Positions 36,541-48,272 of a stretch of 64,000 bases of DNA are shown here, piece after piece. The notes beneath the pieces were generated by a model. It worked only from the letters and a program-made list of their open reading frames with translations, ran no database searches and was not told the DNA's origin. The first letter of the stretch is position 1. The number at the start of each line of letters is the position of its first letter. A program made the translations under genes and the position numbers. The stretch spans positions 248,001 to 312,000 of the forward strand of contig JAHGAU010000016.1 of NCBI GenBank assembly GCA_019925105.1. Direction: 5' to 3'. Source of the DNA: Niebla homalea (lineage: Eukaryota > Ascomycota > Lecanoromycetes > Lecanorales > Ramalinaceae).

Positions 36541-37531
36541 AGTGGTGGACGTTGCGCAAGGCTTCAATTAATTTATATGGTGGTGGCTAATAAAAACATA
36601 GGAGAAGTGCGTTTTTTTTTATTGCCAAGCATTCGCAAGCTTCTCAAATATACTAAATTACCGATTGCTGCATGGGCCATTAAGCGCCACCCTGTCTATT
36701 CTTTGAAAAGATATTCATTTAGAAAGATCAGCATTTTAGCTGTAAAGTCGGTTTCCATCTCTGCCTTCTAGGCATCCTTCAAAGCCTCGTTCTGTTTATT
36801 GCTACCGCGGTGGCCTTCCTTATGACTTATGCCCTGCTCTTTTAACATCCGAGACACCGAGGGCTGAGAGGTCTCAAAACCCCACTCTTCCTCGAGAAAC
36901 ATCACCATCTCGCTCTTTAAAATCCAGGGTTTATCTTCAAGGTAGGCGAATAGGCTCAGCTTTGCTGCCGTCGTTATTGAGCGACGTGGGCCAGGCTTCA
37001 ACTAATAAGGGCAGTATCTGGTGCCGTATATAATTAAGTTGTTCCGTATACGGTATACCGAAGCTATTCCAGGTCGATTAACTAAATGCTGAGCAATAGC
37101 GTTAGATCTCCGGTCAGCATAAGTAAGAGCCTTAATGTTGGACTGCGTGTTTAGATCGAGCCGGGGGTAAGGCATTTTGCCACTATTACAACAGGATTTT
37201 AAGTATATAAGGTTTTTTTCGCAGTAAATATGCCCGATTCAGTGGTTTTTGCACTGGCTATTACGATTTATAGTAATAATGGTCAAAAAATACAGGATTT
37301 ATATAAGCATTTATATGGGCGGGGTGCAAAACGAGAAATGCCAAGCATTGTTAATTAACTTGAAAAGCGTAGATTGGTTTCTCTTGGCAGTCTATTAGTC
37401 ATCCTGAAAGTCAACGTGGGATTGCTTCGCCTCTCCAAACCTACTGACCGACACCCTGTAGTTTTGTTTGGCAGCTTATTAATAAGACATAAATTCCGCT
37501 ATAGCTCAGGGCCTAGGCTTCCTATCTTAAG

Positions 37532-38290
37532 ATGGCCAACCTATCGCAGAATGATCGTAATATCATCGCACAGCATCCTTTGGGCGCTTTTCAAGCGTAT
37601 CTGAAAGGGCAACTGCATCTACGAACATTACCGTGCGCTATTACGATTTGTCGTTAAACAAGCCCTCGATGTCGATCTTCAACCTATCCTTATCCTTTTA
37701 AGGTAGTGAACAGACTTAAAGGATCATTAAGTTAGTGATATTCTACGAGATTAAAGGGTATACGTATCGTAATATCGATAGTTTCTTTAATAGATATTTC
37801 GAGGACAATATTAAAGCTAGAAAATTAAAGCGATTTATAATATAATAAAAAAGTAATATAAAAGCGGGCAATAAATTAAATTTCTTAATCCGTTAAATAA
37901 AAATATTATGTAAAATTAATTATTTTATTTTTAAAATAAATATCTTTTAAACTTAAACGATATTTTTAATATAACGGAGAACGCTAATGACTTTATTGGT
38001 AATAAAACGTAGTACCAACTGGATCTATTTATAAAGAGATTAAGCATAGAAGTAAGCGGGAAGCATATTTAGAAGGATATATATGTTATTGGAGAACTTA
38101 AACGGTCGAAGTAGACCTTTCATCTAAGGCTTCTTCCTATACAGTACCATCATAGACTTGTGGGTCTTTGATCGGTCTGGCCCTTACAGCTTAGGGGAAT
38201 TTTATATATAAGAAGAACCTAAGAAGTTCATCCGGGCCATCGCAGGATACGTTATGATGGACAACGAAGAACTAAGGCTACTCAGGCAGC
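37532..38290 (+). pseudogene. FunK1-type fungal protein kinase relic, truncated
   Basis: Plus strand. The segment near 38080-38100 reads like the VIGELK block. At 38158-38190 it reads LWVFDRSGPYS, followed by EEPKKFIRAIAGYVMMDNEEL, the diagnostic FunK1 family signature (DRSG and IAGY). The ATG at 37532 starts a clean 40-codon N-terminus (MANLSQNDRNIIAQHPLGAF); the middle (37690-38060) is RIPed. The C-terminal kinase lobe is not recognisable beyond 38290. FunK1 kinases are often found near heterokaryon-incompatibility-type genes, as here. Start choice is tentative. Confidence 0.6.
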
Positions 38291-38299
38291 TGATTCTAA

Positions 38300-39305
38300 T
38301 CCCATTTATTTAGGCCGGATCGGGCCTAGCATTTATAACCGCTTTCATTATATACTTAAAAGGCTTTCATCCCCTTACGCTGCTTTCATTCTTACCCTTA
38401 CTTTTTCCACTTTTAGAACTTAACTACCGTCTAACATCGTTCCTTCATCAGCTTTTCGCTTCTGCCGTGGACTTGGACTAATCGCAACTTATCGGCATTG
38501 CCCCTCGAACGGAGATGATGCTTTGTCTAGAAAAGCCTGGAACACCCGTGATAACATCGGATGCATGGATGAGACAGGGCGTGGGTATAAAGGGAGGGTT
38601 AAATCCCTCTTCCTTTGTAACGCTATCTTCCTATACTCTCTTGAAAGATGTTAACGCAGATTAGCATTCAGAGCTCTAATAACAATATTCCTATTTCCCT
38701 TAGCAATCCCAAGTCGCATTTCAACATATTACTTAAATAATTCTGGGTACGAGAAGCCAAGGATTCTTTCGTTTGAATGTTAAGATATTAAGTAAGAAAC
38801 CCAATCCTCCTTTCTGACGAAATATTTATCGATTAACCATAAATAAGAAGTCGGTCGTCCTCCATCGATAGCGTATTAGGGGCAGGAAGAGAGGTAGAAA
38901 ACCCGATCTTCCTTTCTAATAAATCATCAATAAGAATTTGGTCGTCCTCTATCGATAGCCTTAATTAACAATTAACCGAAACTCTTTTATCCTTTATCTT
39001 TTGCCTTCGTCAGCGTGAAGCTGGTGATATAGAAGCTTTAATCGATATCACTTTATGCTATAGTGGAGGGCAGGAAAGCGGGCGTGAGCACCCTATAATA
39101 TAAGAGAGCGACGGGGAAAATACCATATCGAATCACAATCACGATTGTTTAGTTCAGTGACGAGCTTTTGCGACGAGCGTATCCGCAGAAGCTATAAAGC
39201 CATCCTTATGATGCTGAGGTAGACCTTGCCTCTAACTCGAGACCTTTGTACTTGGAGGTACTCTGTGCCAGTTCTTAAGCGTTAAGTTAATAGCAGATAG
39301 CATTA
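38300..39305. other. GC-intermediate region, no gene recognised
   Basis: Lightly RIPed DNA with short broken frames in all readings. A GGGTATAAAGGGAG promoter-like box lies near 38580. A degenerate direct repeat lies at 38795-38960. It may hold the lost 3' part of the FunK1 gene or another eroded gene. Confidence 0.35.
38795..38960. repeat. Two-copy direct repeat of about 75 bp
   Basis: Two copies share CCTCCTTTCT..., a variable AT middle, then GGTCGTCCTC(C/T)ATCGATAGC (ends near 38877 and 38960). The copies differ mostly by transitions and a small deletion. Function unknown. Confidence 0.5.
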
Positions 39306-39307
39306 GG

Positions 39308-39898
39308 GTTGCCAACGGGTAAAACCGTTGGGTAAAAGGCTTAAACGGAGTACTTGGGCCAAAACTATCAGCTTCGTAATCCGTCCAAAGCTTAAATTAA
39401 CTACTTAGATCTTGAACGGTTTAACTAGTAGTTTAAGTAGGTAAAGATTATAAAGGTCGATTTTTTAGAGGCATTTGAGGGCTTAAACGTAAAGAGTGAG
39501 GGGGCATGGCTTTAATCTTTTGATCCTGGGCTATTATAAACAGTATCTCGAGTTCCTTTTTATGAGTGTTGATAGGGTGAGCGTATTGCTGATAACTTAG
39601 TTAAATGGATTCTCGAGATGTTTATTAAAACAAGAAATTGATGCAGGTAATACAGGGGACGCTTAGAAATCTGGCCGTTAACTTCACGTTTTATGGATAT
39701 CTTTAAATACCACCTACTCCACCTACTCCACCACACCACATACATATAAACCGTTAAGCACTGATAGTCCTGGTAGTCCGTTTATACTTTGAACCGTTTA
39801 ATTCATGAATTATATAAATCAAATTGGACGGATTAATAAGGAAAACTATCAGTCCAAACTAATAGTTCCTAAATAGTTGGGTAACGGTTGGTAACCCT
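39308..39898. mobile_element. Possible small TIR element (0.6 kb)
   Basis: Inverted ends AGGGTTGCCAACGG (left) and the reverse complement of AGGGTTACCAACCG (right, ending near 39898) are followed on both sides by AAACTATCAG and AATCCGTCC boxes at similar depth. No convincing target duplication is visible. No coding capacity; the 61-codon frame inside resembles nothing. Confidence 0.45.
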
Positions 39899-39949
39899 GT
39901 TGGAAAACGCGTCTGTCCAGATGTAGATATTATTTAGCTTAACGGAATC

Positions 39950-42340
39950 ATATTTCATACGCTATTTTACTCTATACTCTTCTTAATACCTATTAAGTTA
40001 TTCTCCGTATATTTACTTAATTAAGGGAAGACCAGTTTTTATAATCCTTTTTACTTAAGATAAATAAGGTTATATTAAATAATTATAGTGGATTTAATAT
40101 ATTATATTTATATTAACGTTTTCTTAATTAACCTTAAATATTATATAAATTATAATAATTTAATAAGTTTACTTTATTATTAACTTTTCGTTTTTTAATT
40201 AATCCGGATTTTTGCTTTTTTTTATTAAATTTTTCTATATTAATATTTTAAATATTTTATTAATTAAGTATACTGCGGTTATATTACGTTTTACGGCGTT
40301 TTATAAATTAAGTAACTTTATACTTTTAATACCGCGTATAAAATATATACTTACGATGAATTTAAATATATCCTTTACGTTAATAGAGTTTTACTATTAT
40401 TCCTTAAGTTATTACGGGACCTTTATATATAGTATTAATCGGTTTATACCCGGTAATATAATATAAAATATTTTTTCCGGCAATACTTTTTACGGATTAT
40501 ATGGTATTACGCTTTAATATTCTAAATAAATAAGGTAGAAACGTTTAATTTATTAAAGCGGGATTAAATTTAATATAATAAAGTAAAAAACTTCTTATAT
40601 TAAATTTTAAAATTCAATATTTACTTTTAAGTTATACGGGACGGTAATATTACTCTTAAACTTATTATAATTAAAGAAATTTATATAAAATTTAATAATA
40701 ATTATAAAATTTAATTGATTAAGGTTATTTAAGTATTAATTATTAAGCTCTTAAATAAAAATATATTTAGAAAGATACTCAAGGATAATAAATATTTAAT
40801 TATTAATATAAGGTTTTAAAAATATTAAGTATAAAAGATTTAAAATAAGATTATTTTTAAAATTAAAAATAATATATTAATAGCTATTTAATTAAATAAT
40901 AAAAAAATAAAGAATATTTAAAGCTTATTTTTTTAAGCGAAAAGGTTATAGTTATACGTTTTTATTAAGATTTTCTTCTTAGGAACTATACGCCTTAAAA
41001 AAGAGCTTAATATAGGCTCGGGGCCGAATTAATTTTATTAAGATAATTTAATATTTTATTTTAATTTAAAGCTTATTATCTTTTAATTTTATAATAAAAG
41101 TATACTTAGTAATAAAATAGACGGCCTTAACGTTAATAATTATAACGTGAATAATAAGCTCTTTTATTTTTATATAAATATAAACTTCGTATTTATCCTT
41201 AATATAAACCCCGTAAATAAGCCTTATATTTATTTAAATCTTTTTATTTATAAATAACTTAATAATCTTAAAGGTTAATTATATATCCAGGTACGTTACT
41301 TTAGTACCTTAAAGGGTAATCTTTTCGGTATTAATAAGAATAAGATATTACTTATTAACTTTAAATATATTAATATAAATATACCGATAAATAAATTTAT
41401 ATATAACCTTTTAAATATTATTTTACGTATAAAAATTAAATACTTTATATATTATATATAATAACGCTTTATAATATTATTACTTTTTTTTAATTTTAAT
41501 TTCTTTTATACGTTAATATAGGTTATAAACCGTTAATAAAGTATAATTATTTAAATATAAAAATTAATAAAATATAATAATTATATCTTAAAAGATTTTC
41601 TTTTTAAAAGCTAATAATTAAAGTAATTTTAATTTATATAACGGAAACTCAGACGTAATATTAATACTTTATAAAGTACCGTAAATTAATAAATTATTAC
41701 AGTATAATATATTATTAAAATAATATGAATTTAATATTATTATAAGTTTTAATCCTTAATTTATTATATTATTTAATAGTTTAATAAGCTCGATTCCTTA
41801 TAAGTAATAGATTCCTTATTAACCGCTAGGTTCTAAAAGTATAAGGGCAGTATCAGTTCCGTAACCTTTTTAATATTGAAACTTAGAATTTTTAATTAAA
41901 TATAAAGTTCTATAATTTAAGTAATAAATTTAAACGATATTATTTATAAATACTTTTTAAGTAATATATTCGATTTTACCGGTAAAATTCTTTTAAATTA
42001 ATAATAAATACTTATCTTTAAAAGAGGCAATTTAATTTAATTTAATAATAATAAATATTAAGAGTTTAATAATATTAATTTCTTTATAATATCTTTTTAA
42101 TATTAATTTAACTTTGGATATATTATTTATAACGCTACGTAATTATTAAGCCTTATTAAAGTAAAAGTTAATTCCGGTTAATAGGAGTTATACTTTAAGT
42201 TTTAATATTAATAGAAAGTGCTTAATCGAATATTAGGTAAGTTGTACCTTATTTCAATAAATGTTTTTAATATATAATAGAAAAGCTTAGATATTTGAAA
42301 AATTAATTATATTATTAATTCAGGCTTTAAAAGACGCCTG
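39950..42340. other. RIPed AT-rich block, probable old transposon, unidentified
   Basis: Dense RIP signature throughout, so it was probably repetitive. A long minus-strand frame with few stops at about 40950-41350 has globular-protein texture (TYLDI, YGVYIKDKYEVYIYIKIKEL), but I could not assign it to gypsy, copia or a gene. No TIRs or LTRs were located. Confidence 0.4.
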
Positions 42341-42410
42341 AGAAGGCGCGTTTTCTTGATCTACTAAAACGTATTTTCTCTGGCTATATCTCAGCCTACA
42401 CCTAGTTGGT

Positions 42411-42491
42411 ACGCAGGCAGGCAAGCAGGCAGGCAGGCAGGCAGCAGGCAGGCAGACAGGCAGGCAGACAGGCAGGCAGACAGGCAGGCAG
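42411..42491. repeat. GCAG/GCAGACAG microsatellite
   Basis: About 80 bp of (GCAG)n grading into (GCAGGCAGACAG)n. It keeps CA dinucleotides intact, so it arose or expanded after RIP of the neighbouring block, or is too short to be a RIP target. Confidence 0.9.
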
Positions 42492-42494
42492 AAT

Positions 42495-42866
42495 TTAGGA
42501 TATTATCAATTTTGCTCTAAGTTCAACAAATAAAACATTGTCCTGAAGCGCTTAATAAAGGCTTTAAAAAGTGCCATTTACTTTATATTTCACTCGCCAG
42601 GCGAAGAATCAAATAATCTTAAGTAAGATTAAGATTCTGAAACCATAGAATTATTCAGCGGCTGGGACCGCTAGCCCGGCTACGTTTTACCTATCGCCAA
42701 TATATTGATACCCCCGGTAAATTAATACTTTTAACTATATTCCTCCCCGCTAATTAAAGACGCTTTAAGAACGTAAAACTGCGCCCGGAAATAACGCTTC
42801 ACCGCTTCTGAACTACGCTTACGACGACAAATAATGAATCAATAATTGCTTTTGAATTAAGGAATA
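42495..42866. other. Short spacer, nothing identified
   Basis: Mixed-composition DNA between the microsatellite and the Mutator-like element. No frame, repeat or domain is supported. Confidence 0.4.
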
Positions 42867-43181
42867 GATATACGTACACCCTTTTTGCTTGGAGATACAC
42901 TCTCGATTTGTTTGCAGATACACCCTTCGTTTGTTTGCATGTACACCCTGCCTAAAAGGGCTTAGAGGCCCGTTTCCTGCGCATATTCTGTGTTGCAGAT
43001 TCTGCAGGCGCCGGCTAACCTTCCTGATTGGGACGTCTATGCGCAGAGTCCCTGAGGCCTCATGAGCCCTGCATGACCCTTTGGACCCTCACCGTCGCCA
43101 CAACGGCTATACACGGCTCAAGGTGAGAAGAAGGGGTTCGTACAAGGCCGAAGCACCGAGGCACCGAGGTCTATGGATGGA

Positions 43182-43188
43182 TATATAA
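43182..43188 (+). promoter_or_regulatory. TATA box in the extra segment of the left arm
   Basis: TATATAA lies in GC-normal DNA about 110 bp upstream of an ATG at 43299 (a 25-codon frame). It may be the promoter of the original autonomous transposase or of a captured sequence. Evidence is positional only. Confidence 0.35.
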
Positions 43189-43702
43189 AGCCTGTCTATC
43201 ACTTATGTAGATAGACAAGCTTCTGGTAGATAGAGTGCATCAAGCATAGTCAGCCCTACTTCCACTGTATACCGCACGTTGCAACATTCTGAATAACGAT
43301 GGCGGTAGCCTACAGCATAGTGGAAGACACTGGGAGAGTCTGGATGCTTTTGACTTCATTTTATCGAATTGCATAAATCCTTTGCGACTAATCAACTGAA
43401 TCAAATCGAGTCGACTGCGACTATGAGTGAGCTATTCCCAACGCTCACGATGAGCTTCTGGGTCCTAACGGACCCCCTCGCCGTCCTAAACGACGAAAAG
43501 GAAGGCTCAATAAGCCTCCCCGGCCCCACGTCGTGATAAACCCGCTTCTGCTGTCCGGCTGGCCTATCAATAAGCCGGCTGGTAACCTCACTGGTAAGCC
43601 AGCTGGTGAGGAACCGTTACCTTGTTGTAGCCGAGCTTGCCATGCATTGTATTTGGCATCCTCCTCTTCGCGGGCGACTTGAGACGCAGTGATAGCAGGG
43701 CT

Positions 43703-43990
43703 TTAAGAAGCTCCATAGATACGCTTCTGTCCACATGTCTCAACGACCTTGCCACCCCGGTCGCAACGTAGCCAAATCTTCCTCTTGATCCCGAGCTTCA
43801 AGTTCTTCTTTGAGCGTGCAGTCACCACAGCGTAGCCATGGTTGCCGGCCCACTCTTGCACTTGTCGGACGAGACCTTCTTCTGAGTTGTCGGTGATGCC
43901 ACCAGGTGGTGAAGCTAGGTCCATAGTCATGGTGGTGGTTGTGGTGGTTGAGTAGATGTTTTGTGAAGTGGGAGACGCGTTTATTGACAA
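43703..43990 (-). pseudogene. MULE transposase N-terminal fragment (FAR1-like DNA-binding region)
   Basis: A 95-codon minus-strand frame. After a Thr/Met-rich leader, residues about 35-90 (EGLVRQVQEWAGNHGYAVV, ARSKKN, IWLRCDRGGK) match the start of fungal Mutator-like transposases, where a FAR1/WRKY-type zinc-binding fold begins with AWA..HGYAVV..RS and CDRGG. The zinc ligands further on and the DDE domain are missing. Unlike most frames in the window it is free of RIP stops, and it might be expressed as a truncated DNA-binding peptide. Confidence 0.65.
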
Positions 43991-44170
43991 AAAGCTCTCA
44001 AGGCATCAAATGTCTTCCACTATGCTGTAGGCTGCGGCCATCGTTATTCAGAGTACCCGCAGGAAACGGGCCTCTAAGCCCTTTTAGGCAGGGTGTACAT
44101 GCAAACAAACGGAGGGTGTATCTGCAAACAAATCGAGAGTGTATCTCCAAATAATAAGGGTGTACGTATA

Positions 44171-44800
44171 TACTTGCCCTTAAATTATTTACAACGACAA
44201 TATGATTATATTGATGAACCAAGCAGAAACACTCGTTGAAATAATGTTAAAAATTTAAACCCTATATATAACTTAATATATTTAAAAAGCTTATAAATGC
44301 TTAATAAAAAAATAAAACTATACCTCTTCCAATATTAATTTTTATAAACTATTAATATAAAAATTTATTGAAGTCTTACGTAACGTTTACTTTTTAACAT
44401 ATTATATAAGTATATTAATAGTAAGTCAGGCTAATATTCCTAAAGTAAAAAGCACTTATTAATGGGTTTTTAATTATTTAAAGCTATACTTTCCCGTATA
44501 ATTAATATTTTTATTAAGAATAATACTTATTTCTAACTTTAGAATTACTAAAGACCGTCCGTTATATTTAAGAAAACGTATATTAATTAAGTTATAGCTT
44601 ATTAATAAGAGAAATATATATAGAAATATAGATAAATAAGATTATTATAGAAGTCTTTAAAAGGTTTATTATTAAAGCTTTATCTTACGGTTTTAAAAAT
44701 ATTACTTAAATATTAATAACGTTATCCTTTAACTTTTTAAGTTAAGCTCCTTTAATAATTAAAGGAAAAATAAGATATAATAATATTTACGATTGAGGCT
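44171..44800. other. RIPed flank of the third DDE transposase
   Basis: AT-rich and RIP-mutated. It may contain the N-terminal half of the transposase at 44800-45494, but no helix-turn-helix could be confirmed. No TIR was found for this third element. Confidence 0.35.
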
Positions 44801-45494
44801 ATATATTTTATTAAAAGAATAAGGAATAAGTCAGAAGAATTATTGGTATATTAACCCTTAAACCGCCTTTTTACGGACTATATAAGGAGTAAATATGGGT
44901 AATTATTTTCTTTATTAATTTATCTTTATTGATAAATTATTATTTAAAGCTTAAAGCTATTTACGATAAATAATATATTAACTTATTTATAAGTTAATTC
45001 ACTATTAAACCGACATTAATAGAGGGGAGACGTGGTCGATTCTACTGGGATATATTATAAATAGATATCTCTTATATACGGCTATTAAAAAGAGCTACTT
45101 CAACGGTAACGACTTCTGCGAGTAATTTAGAAATGAACTTATACCTCACTGCAATGCCTTCCTGGCTGTAAACTATATCGTTTACTTAAACAATGCCGGT
45201 CACTATGTTCGGGTTTCTAACCGAATTAAAGAGGCCGTTAAGGCGAAAGGTTCTATCATCATTTATCTGCCGTCGTACTCGCCTTATTATAGTTTAATCG
45301 AGCTTACTTTCAGTATTATAAAGGCCTGGATAATACGCCACTTTTGGTTATTACGGCCACATTTTAAGCAAGATTTCGGAGGCTTTCTTAAATCTCCTGT
45401 AGAGAGCTATGGATATAATCGATTTACCACTAAGCGTTTCCGTTACAGCGCATCAGGGTATCGATTCGAAGGTAATTACCAAGCTTTATTATAG
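44800..45494 (+). pseudogene. Third DDE_3-like transposase relic
   Basis: Plus-strand frame ending at TAG 45492-45494. It reads ETWSILLGYIINRYLLYT near 45020-45080 and YFNGNDF near 45100. VYLNNAG near 45180 is the VLVLDNA block with Asp changed to Asn. LPSYSPYYSLIELTFSIIKA at about 45268-45330 retains the catalytic-Glu region. The C-terminus (YRFEGNYQALL) matches the other two transposases of this window. It is 5'-eroded by RIP and has one RIP-type stop in the clear region. It represents a distinct family member because the sequence differs throughout. Confidence 0.75.
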
Positions 45495-46560
45495 TAGCTA
45501 CAGTAATATGAAGAGAGTAAGGATTTTAATGAGATAAATAAGGAGAGTACAGTATAATATCACTCCTCCTTCCTCCTTATACCGTACGTTATATCTTAAA
45601 ATTTTTATTAGGCTTATTAACGTTACTCCTCCGCTATAGCCCTTTTAGATTTTAATAAAGCCTTCTTATTAATTTATTTTTTAACTTAACTTTTCATTAA
45701 TCTTTAACGGTAATTAATATTATTATATTAACTTAATCTCTTTAAACTATATTTTATTATCTATTAAAGTATTATTTATATACTTAAGTTTATACTTAAT
45801 AAGCGTTAAACTATTTTTTACGTTTATTATTTTAAATAGCCTTTAACTTATATCTCCCGTAATAAAAATATAGATATTATTATTATTTAAATAAAACTTT
45901 AATTATTATAATAATTAATTTAGCCTTTATATATAATTATTAGTCCAATATAAAATACTTACCGTTATATTTAAAATATAGTATAAACGTTTATTAACAA
46001 TTTTGAATTCTTAATCATTTAATTAATAACTTATATTTATTAACTTATGGTGGAACTTAATCAGAGTTATTAATATACTTACCGTAATATACTTGGTTTC
46101 GGTAGTAATAGTTAAAGGAAACGCCGTTGAAAAAGACCTATAAGGCTCTGATATACCAGAAGAGGATAGATGGACTCGTTGAATAAATTAAGCTTATGAA
46201 TATTTAGGCTGCTTCACCTAAATCACGATCTTACAATTACTGTAGATGGGAACGGACCTGGGGCGTAAGTATAAATATTTAAAAGATCTTCTGAATGGCA
46301 AGATAAAAGACCCGTAATCCTTATAATCTTTAAAAAGGCTATTAAATACCTCGTTATAAAAGGCCCTTAAAATATTAAACGTAAGTTAAGATATAGGGAC
46401 TATAAGTTAATTAACGAAGCGTTTAAGGTAATATAAATAAAATAATTTTTATAGCCTAAATAATTAAAAGCCTTCTTTAAGCCCGATTTTTACAATCTTT
46501 CAATATCGTAATCCAAGCTTTTACGTACCTTAATAATGTTATATATAAAGTAAGCAGGCG
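45495..46560. other. RIPed region downstream of the third transposase
   Basis: By analogy with the other two elements a convergent minus-strand accessory gene would sit here, but I could not establish one. A plus-strand frame at 46135-46330 (TPLKKTYKALIYQKRIDGLVE and a Trp-rich stretch) with RIP-type stops looks coding but is unidentified. Confidence 0.35.
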
Positions 46561-48270
46561 AAGGCTGTTTTTAAGGGAAAGTTGATATGCATTAGCTTGC
46601 CAAGCTTTTGGCTGCTGGTAAACATCATAAACCCTACCCCTAAGTGATTACCCGATTGGGAAGTGGATATGGATTCAGGACCCTTCAGGGCACTGTGGCC
46701 ATGAAGACCCTAAATATGGATCCCATTTACGGTTACCATCGGATGCCATGGACCCTGGGAAGTGACATTATAAATCCACTTATTTAGGTAGGAAGCTCAG
46801 GTATATATTCAACGTAGGTAGCATATAAATCTAATATGTATTCGCAGAACAATTTGCCAAGACCCCAAATTCCACATTATAACACTTTTGATCTGCGCTA
46901 GAATTAATTTGGTGGTGCAGATCGGATAAACCCGAGTATTGCTAAGACTGGCTTGCATGCTATGTATCACCAAAATGTTTTAAGTAATTACGAATCTTTT
47001 TCTTATATATATATATGGCATCGTACCTACGTCTGGCATATAAGTTAATTACTTTAACTAAAAGCGATCTTTAAAGTCTTTATCCTTAATATATTTTAAG
47101 TAGCGAAACATTTTCCGGTATTCCGTAACCGCCGCTATAATAACGTAGAGAGACTTATTAAGTTCATAATGTCTTTTTAATAAACCCTTATAAAATTTAC
47201 TTTACTTACTTAAGAAATAATTAAATCATCCCCCCTTAATTACCTTTAATTTAGCATTTTAATAGGAATATATTTAGCTTTTAATATATTTTAACGCTTT
47301 TTTATTATTTATATGTAATTTTTCTTCCTTAAGTAATAATAAATAATAATATTAAAAAAGCAGCTTAAAAAGTTTAATTAATAAGAATTACAACCATTAT
47401 ATCTCGGCAGCTTTTAAGTAAATATAAATAACTTATAATTATAAGTCCTTAAAGATTTTAATAAAACGTTAACGGATTATAATAAATTATATACTTAAAC
47501 CTTTTTTATTTTATTTAACCGAGATAAATAATTAAATTACAAAATATTAATAAAGAATAAAGACTTTTTAAGTATAATAATATTTAATAAATTATTTTAA
47601 CGTAAAATTAAATAAGTTAATAAAATAAAATACTAAGATATTATAATTACCTTAAACATTGTAATAAAGCGTAATTAATTTATTAAATTGGGTTAATAAT
47701 ATTAATAATATTATATAAAAAAAAAAAAAATATTCTTATATAATTAAAACTTATACGTTATTAAAGGTTAAAAAGACTATAATATAATTTAAATTAAATC
47801 TTTTATTAAATATATTTTTTTTTATTTATTTATTATTTAATTACGGCGGCTTAAACTTTTTTAAGCTTAATTATTAAGTTAAGTTAAAGTAGAACGTTAA
47901 TATCCGATATCGGTAATAATATTATATAAAAAATAAATCTTTTTATTTAAAAGTTTTATATTACGTATTATTAAGTATTTTTATATTATAATACTTATTG
48001 TTTTCTTCTTAATAATCCTTATAATTATTATATAAATTATAAATAACGTTATAATATAAATAATTTATATTATATTAATATTTATCTTATTTATTATTAT
48101 TATATTGGGCTTAATTAACGGTTATATAGCAGAGATATTTAGTTTTAATATTATATATAGATAATTTATTGACTGTTTACTAAATAATTGCTGATTCGTA
48201 TCTAGGTACGTCGCGCTATTAATAATATTTCTGATTACGAAAAGCAAGCAGTAGCTTTTTATGCTTGGAT
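46560..48270. other. Mixed spacer: GC-normal 46560-47030, RIPed 47030-48180
   Basis: 46560-47030 is GC-intermediate with promoter-like AT boxes and a (TA)n run near 46997-47015, but no gene. 47030-48180 is heavily RIPed, with no recognised motif. It may be the remainder of the element carrying the third transposase. Confidence 0.35.
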
Positions 48271-48272
48271 AC

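Larger units (their letters stand above)
33091..36656. mobile_element. Second two-gene mariner-like transposon nested in the first, RIP-degraded
   Basis: Ends TTAGYATATTTGAGAAGCTT are inverted repeats of about 55 bp, passing through GAATGCTTGGCAATAAAAA. AT is duplicated at 33089-33090 and 36657-36658. Collapsing to one AT restores the host transposase frame (GGT-AAT-CCA). It has the same architecture as its host: a plus-strand accessory gene on the left and a minus-strand DDE transposase on the right, convergent. The TIR core AATGCTTGGCA is shared with the outer element, so the two are related families. Confidence 0.82.
31458..37175 (-). pseudogene. DDE transposase (Tc1/mariner superfamily, DDE_3-like), split by two insertions
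   Basis: Three host segments, 37175-36657, 33088-32809 and 31690-31458, total 1032 nt, exactly 344 codons including the stop. The N-terminal part has paired helix-turn-helix features (SNAIAQHLVNRPGIASVYRI, then QPSVSRMLKEQGIS). The catalytic part has an LDE-type block read as LNE, then VLYLDN in the middle segment, and LPPYTPEYSPIELSFNVLK spanning the MITE site, giving the D-D-E pattern with the first Asp changed to Asn. Only about four RIP-type stops are present. Length matches full Tc1/mariner transposases (about 340 residues). Confidence 0.88.
29376..37372. mobile_element. Two-gene Tc1/mariner-superfamily DNA transposon carrying two nested elements
   Basis: Terminal inverted repeats of about 110 bp start CTACGCT and share AATGCTTGGCATTTCTC and TTTTGCACCCCGC (left 29376-29480; right 37260-37372). 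Flanks fit a 2-bp AT or TA duplication; the restored target would be TGATTGG or contain palindromic ATCTAGAT. Two convergent genes lie inside: a 632-codon protein (29550-31448, plus) and a 343-codon DDE transposase (37175-31458, minus), their stops only about 10 bp apart. Removing the nested MITE (31693-32808) and nested element (33091-36656) leaves about 3.3 kb. Confidence 0.85.
42869..44170. mobile_element. Unmutated Mutator-derived non-autonomous element with asymmetric TIRs
   Basis: Inverted ends TATACGTACACCC run 115 bp (42869-42982 and 44053-44170), with repeated GTTTGCA(G/T)(A/G)TACACCC motifs. A second inverted block (43287-43329 and 44010-44052, TCTGAATAACGATGG to AGTGGAAGACA) directly continues the right TIR. 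On the left it is displaced by about 300 bp of unique sequence (42983-43286). GC content is high and RIP absent, so this is the youngest large insertion here. It encodes only the N-terminal piece of a MULE-type transposase. An exact target duplication was not resolved (left ...ATATAC, right GTATATAC...). Confidence 0.75.

Noticed and set aside
40212..40466. 84-codon plus-strand frame rich in Ile, Tyr, Phe
   Set aside because: Composition expected from RIPed DNA; no start context or recognisable motif.
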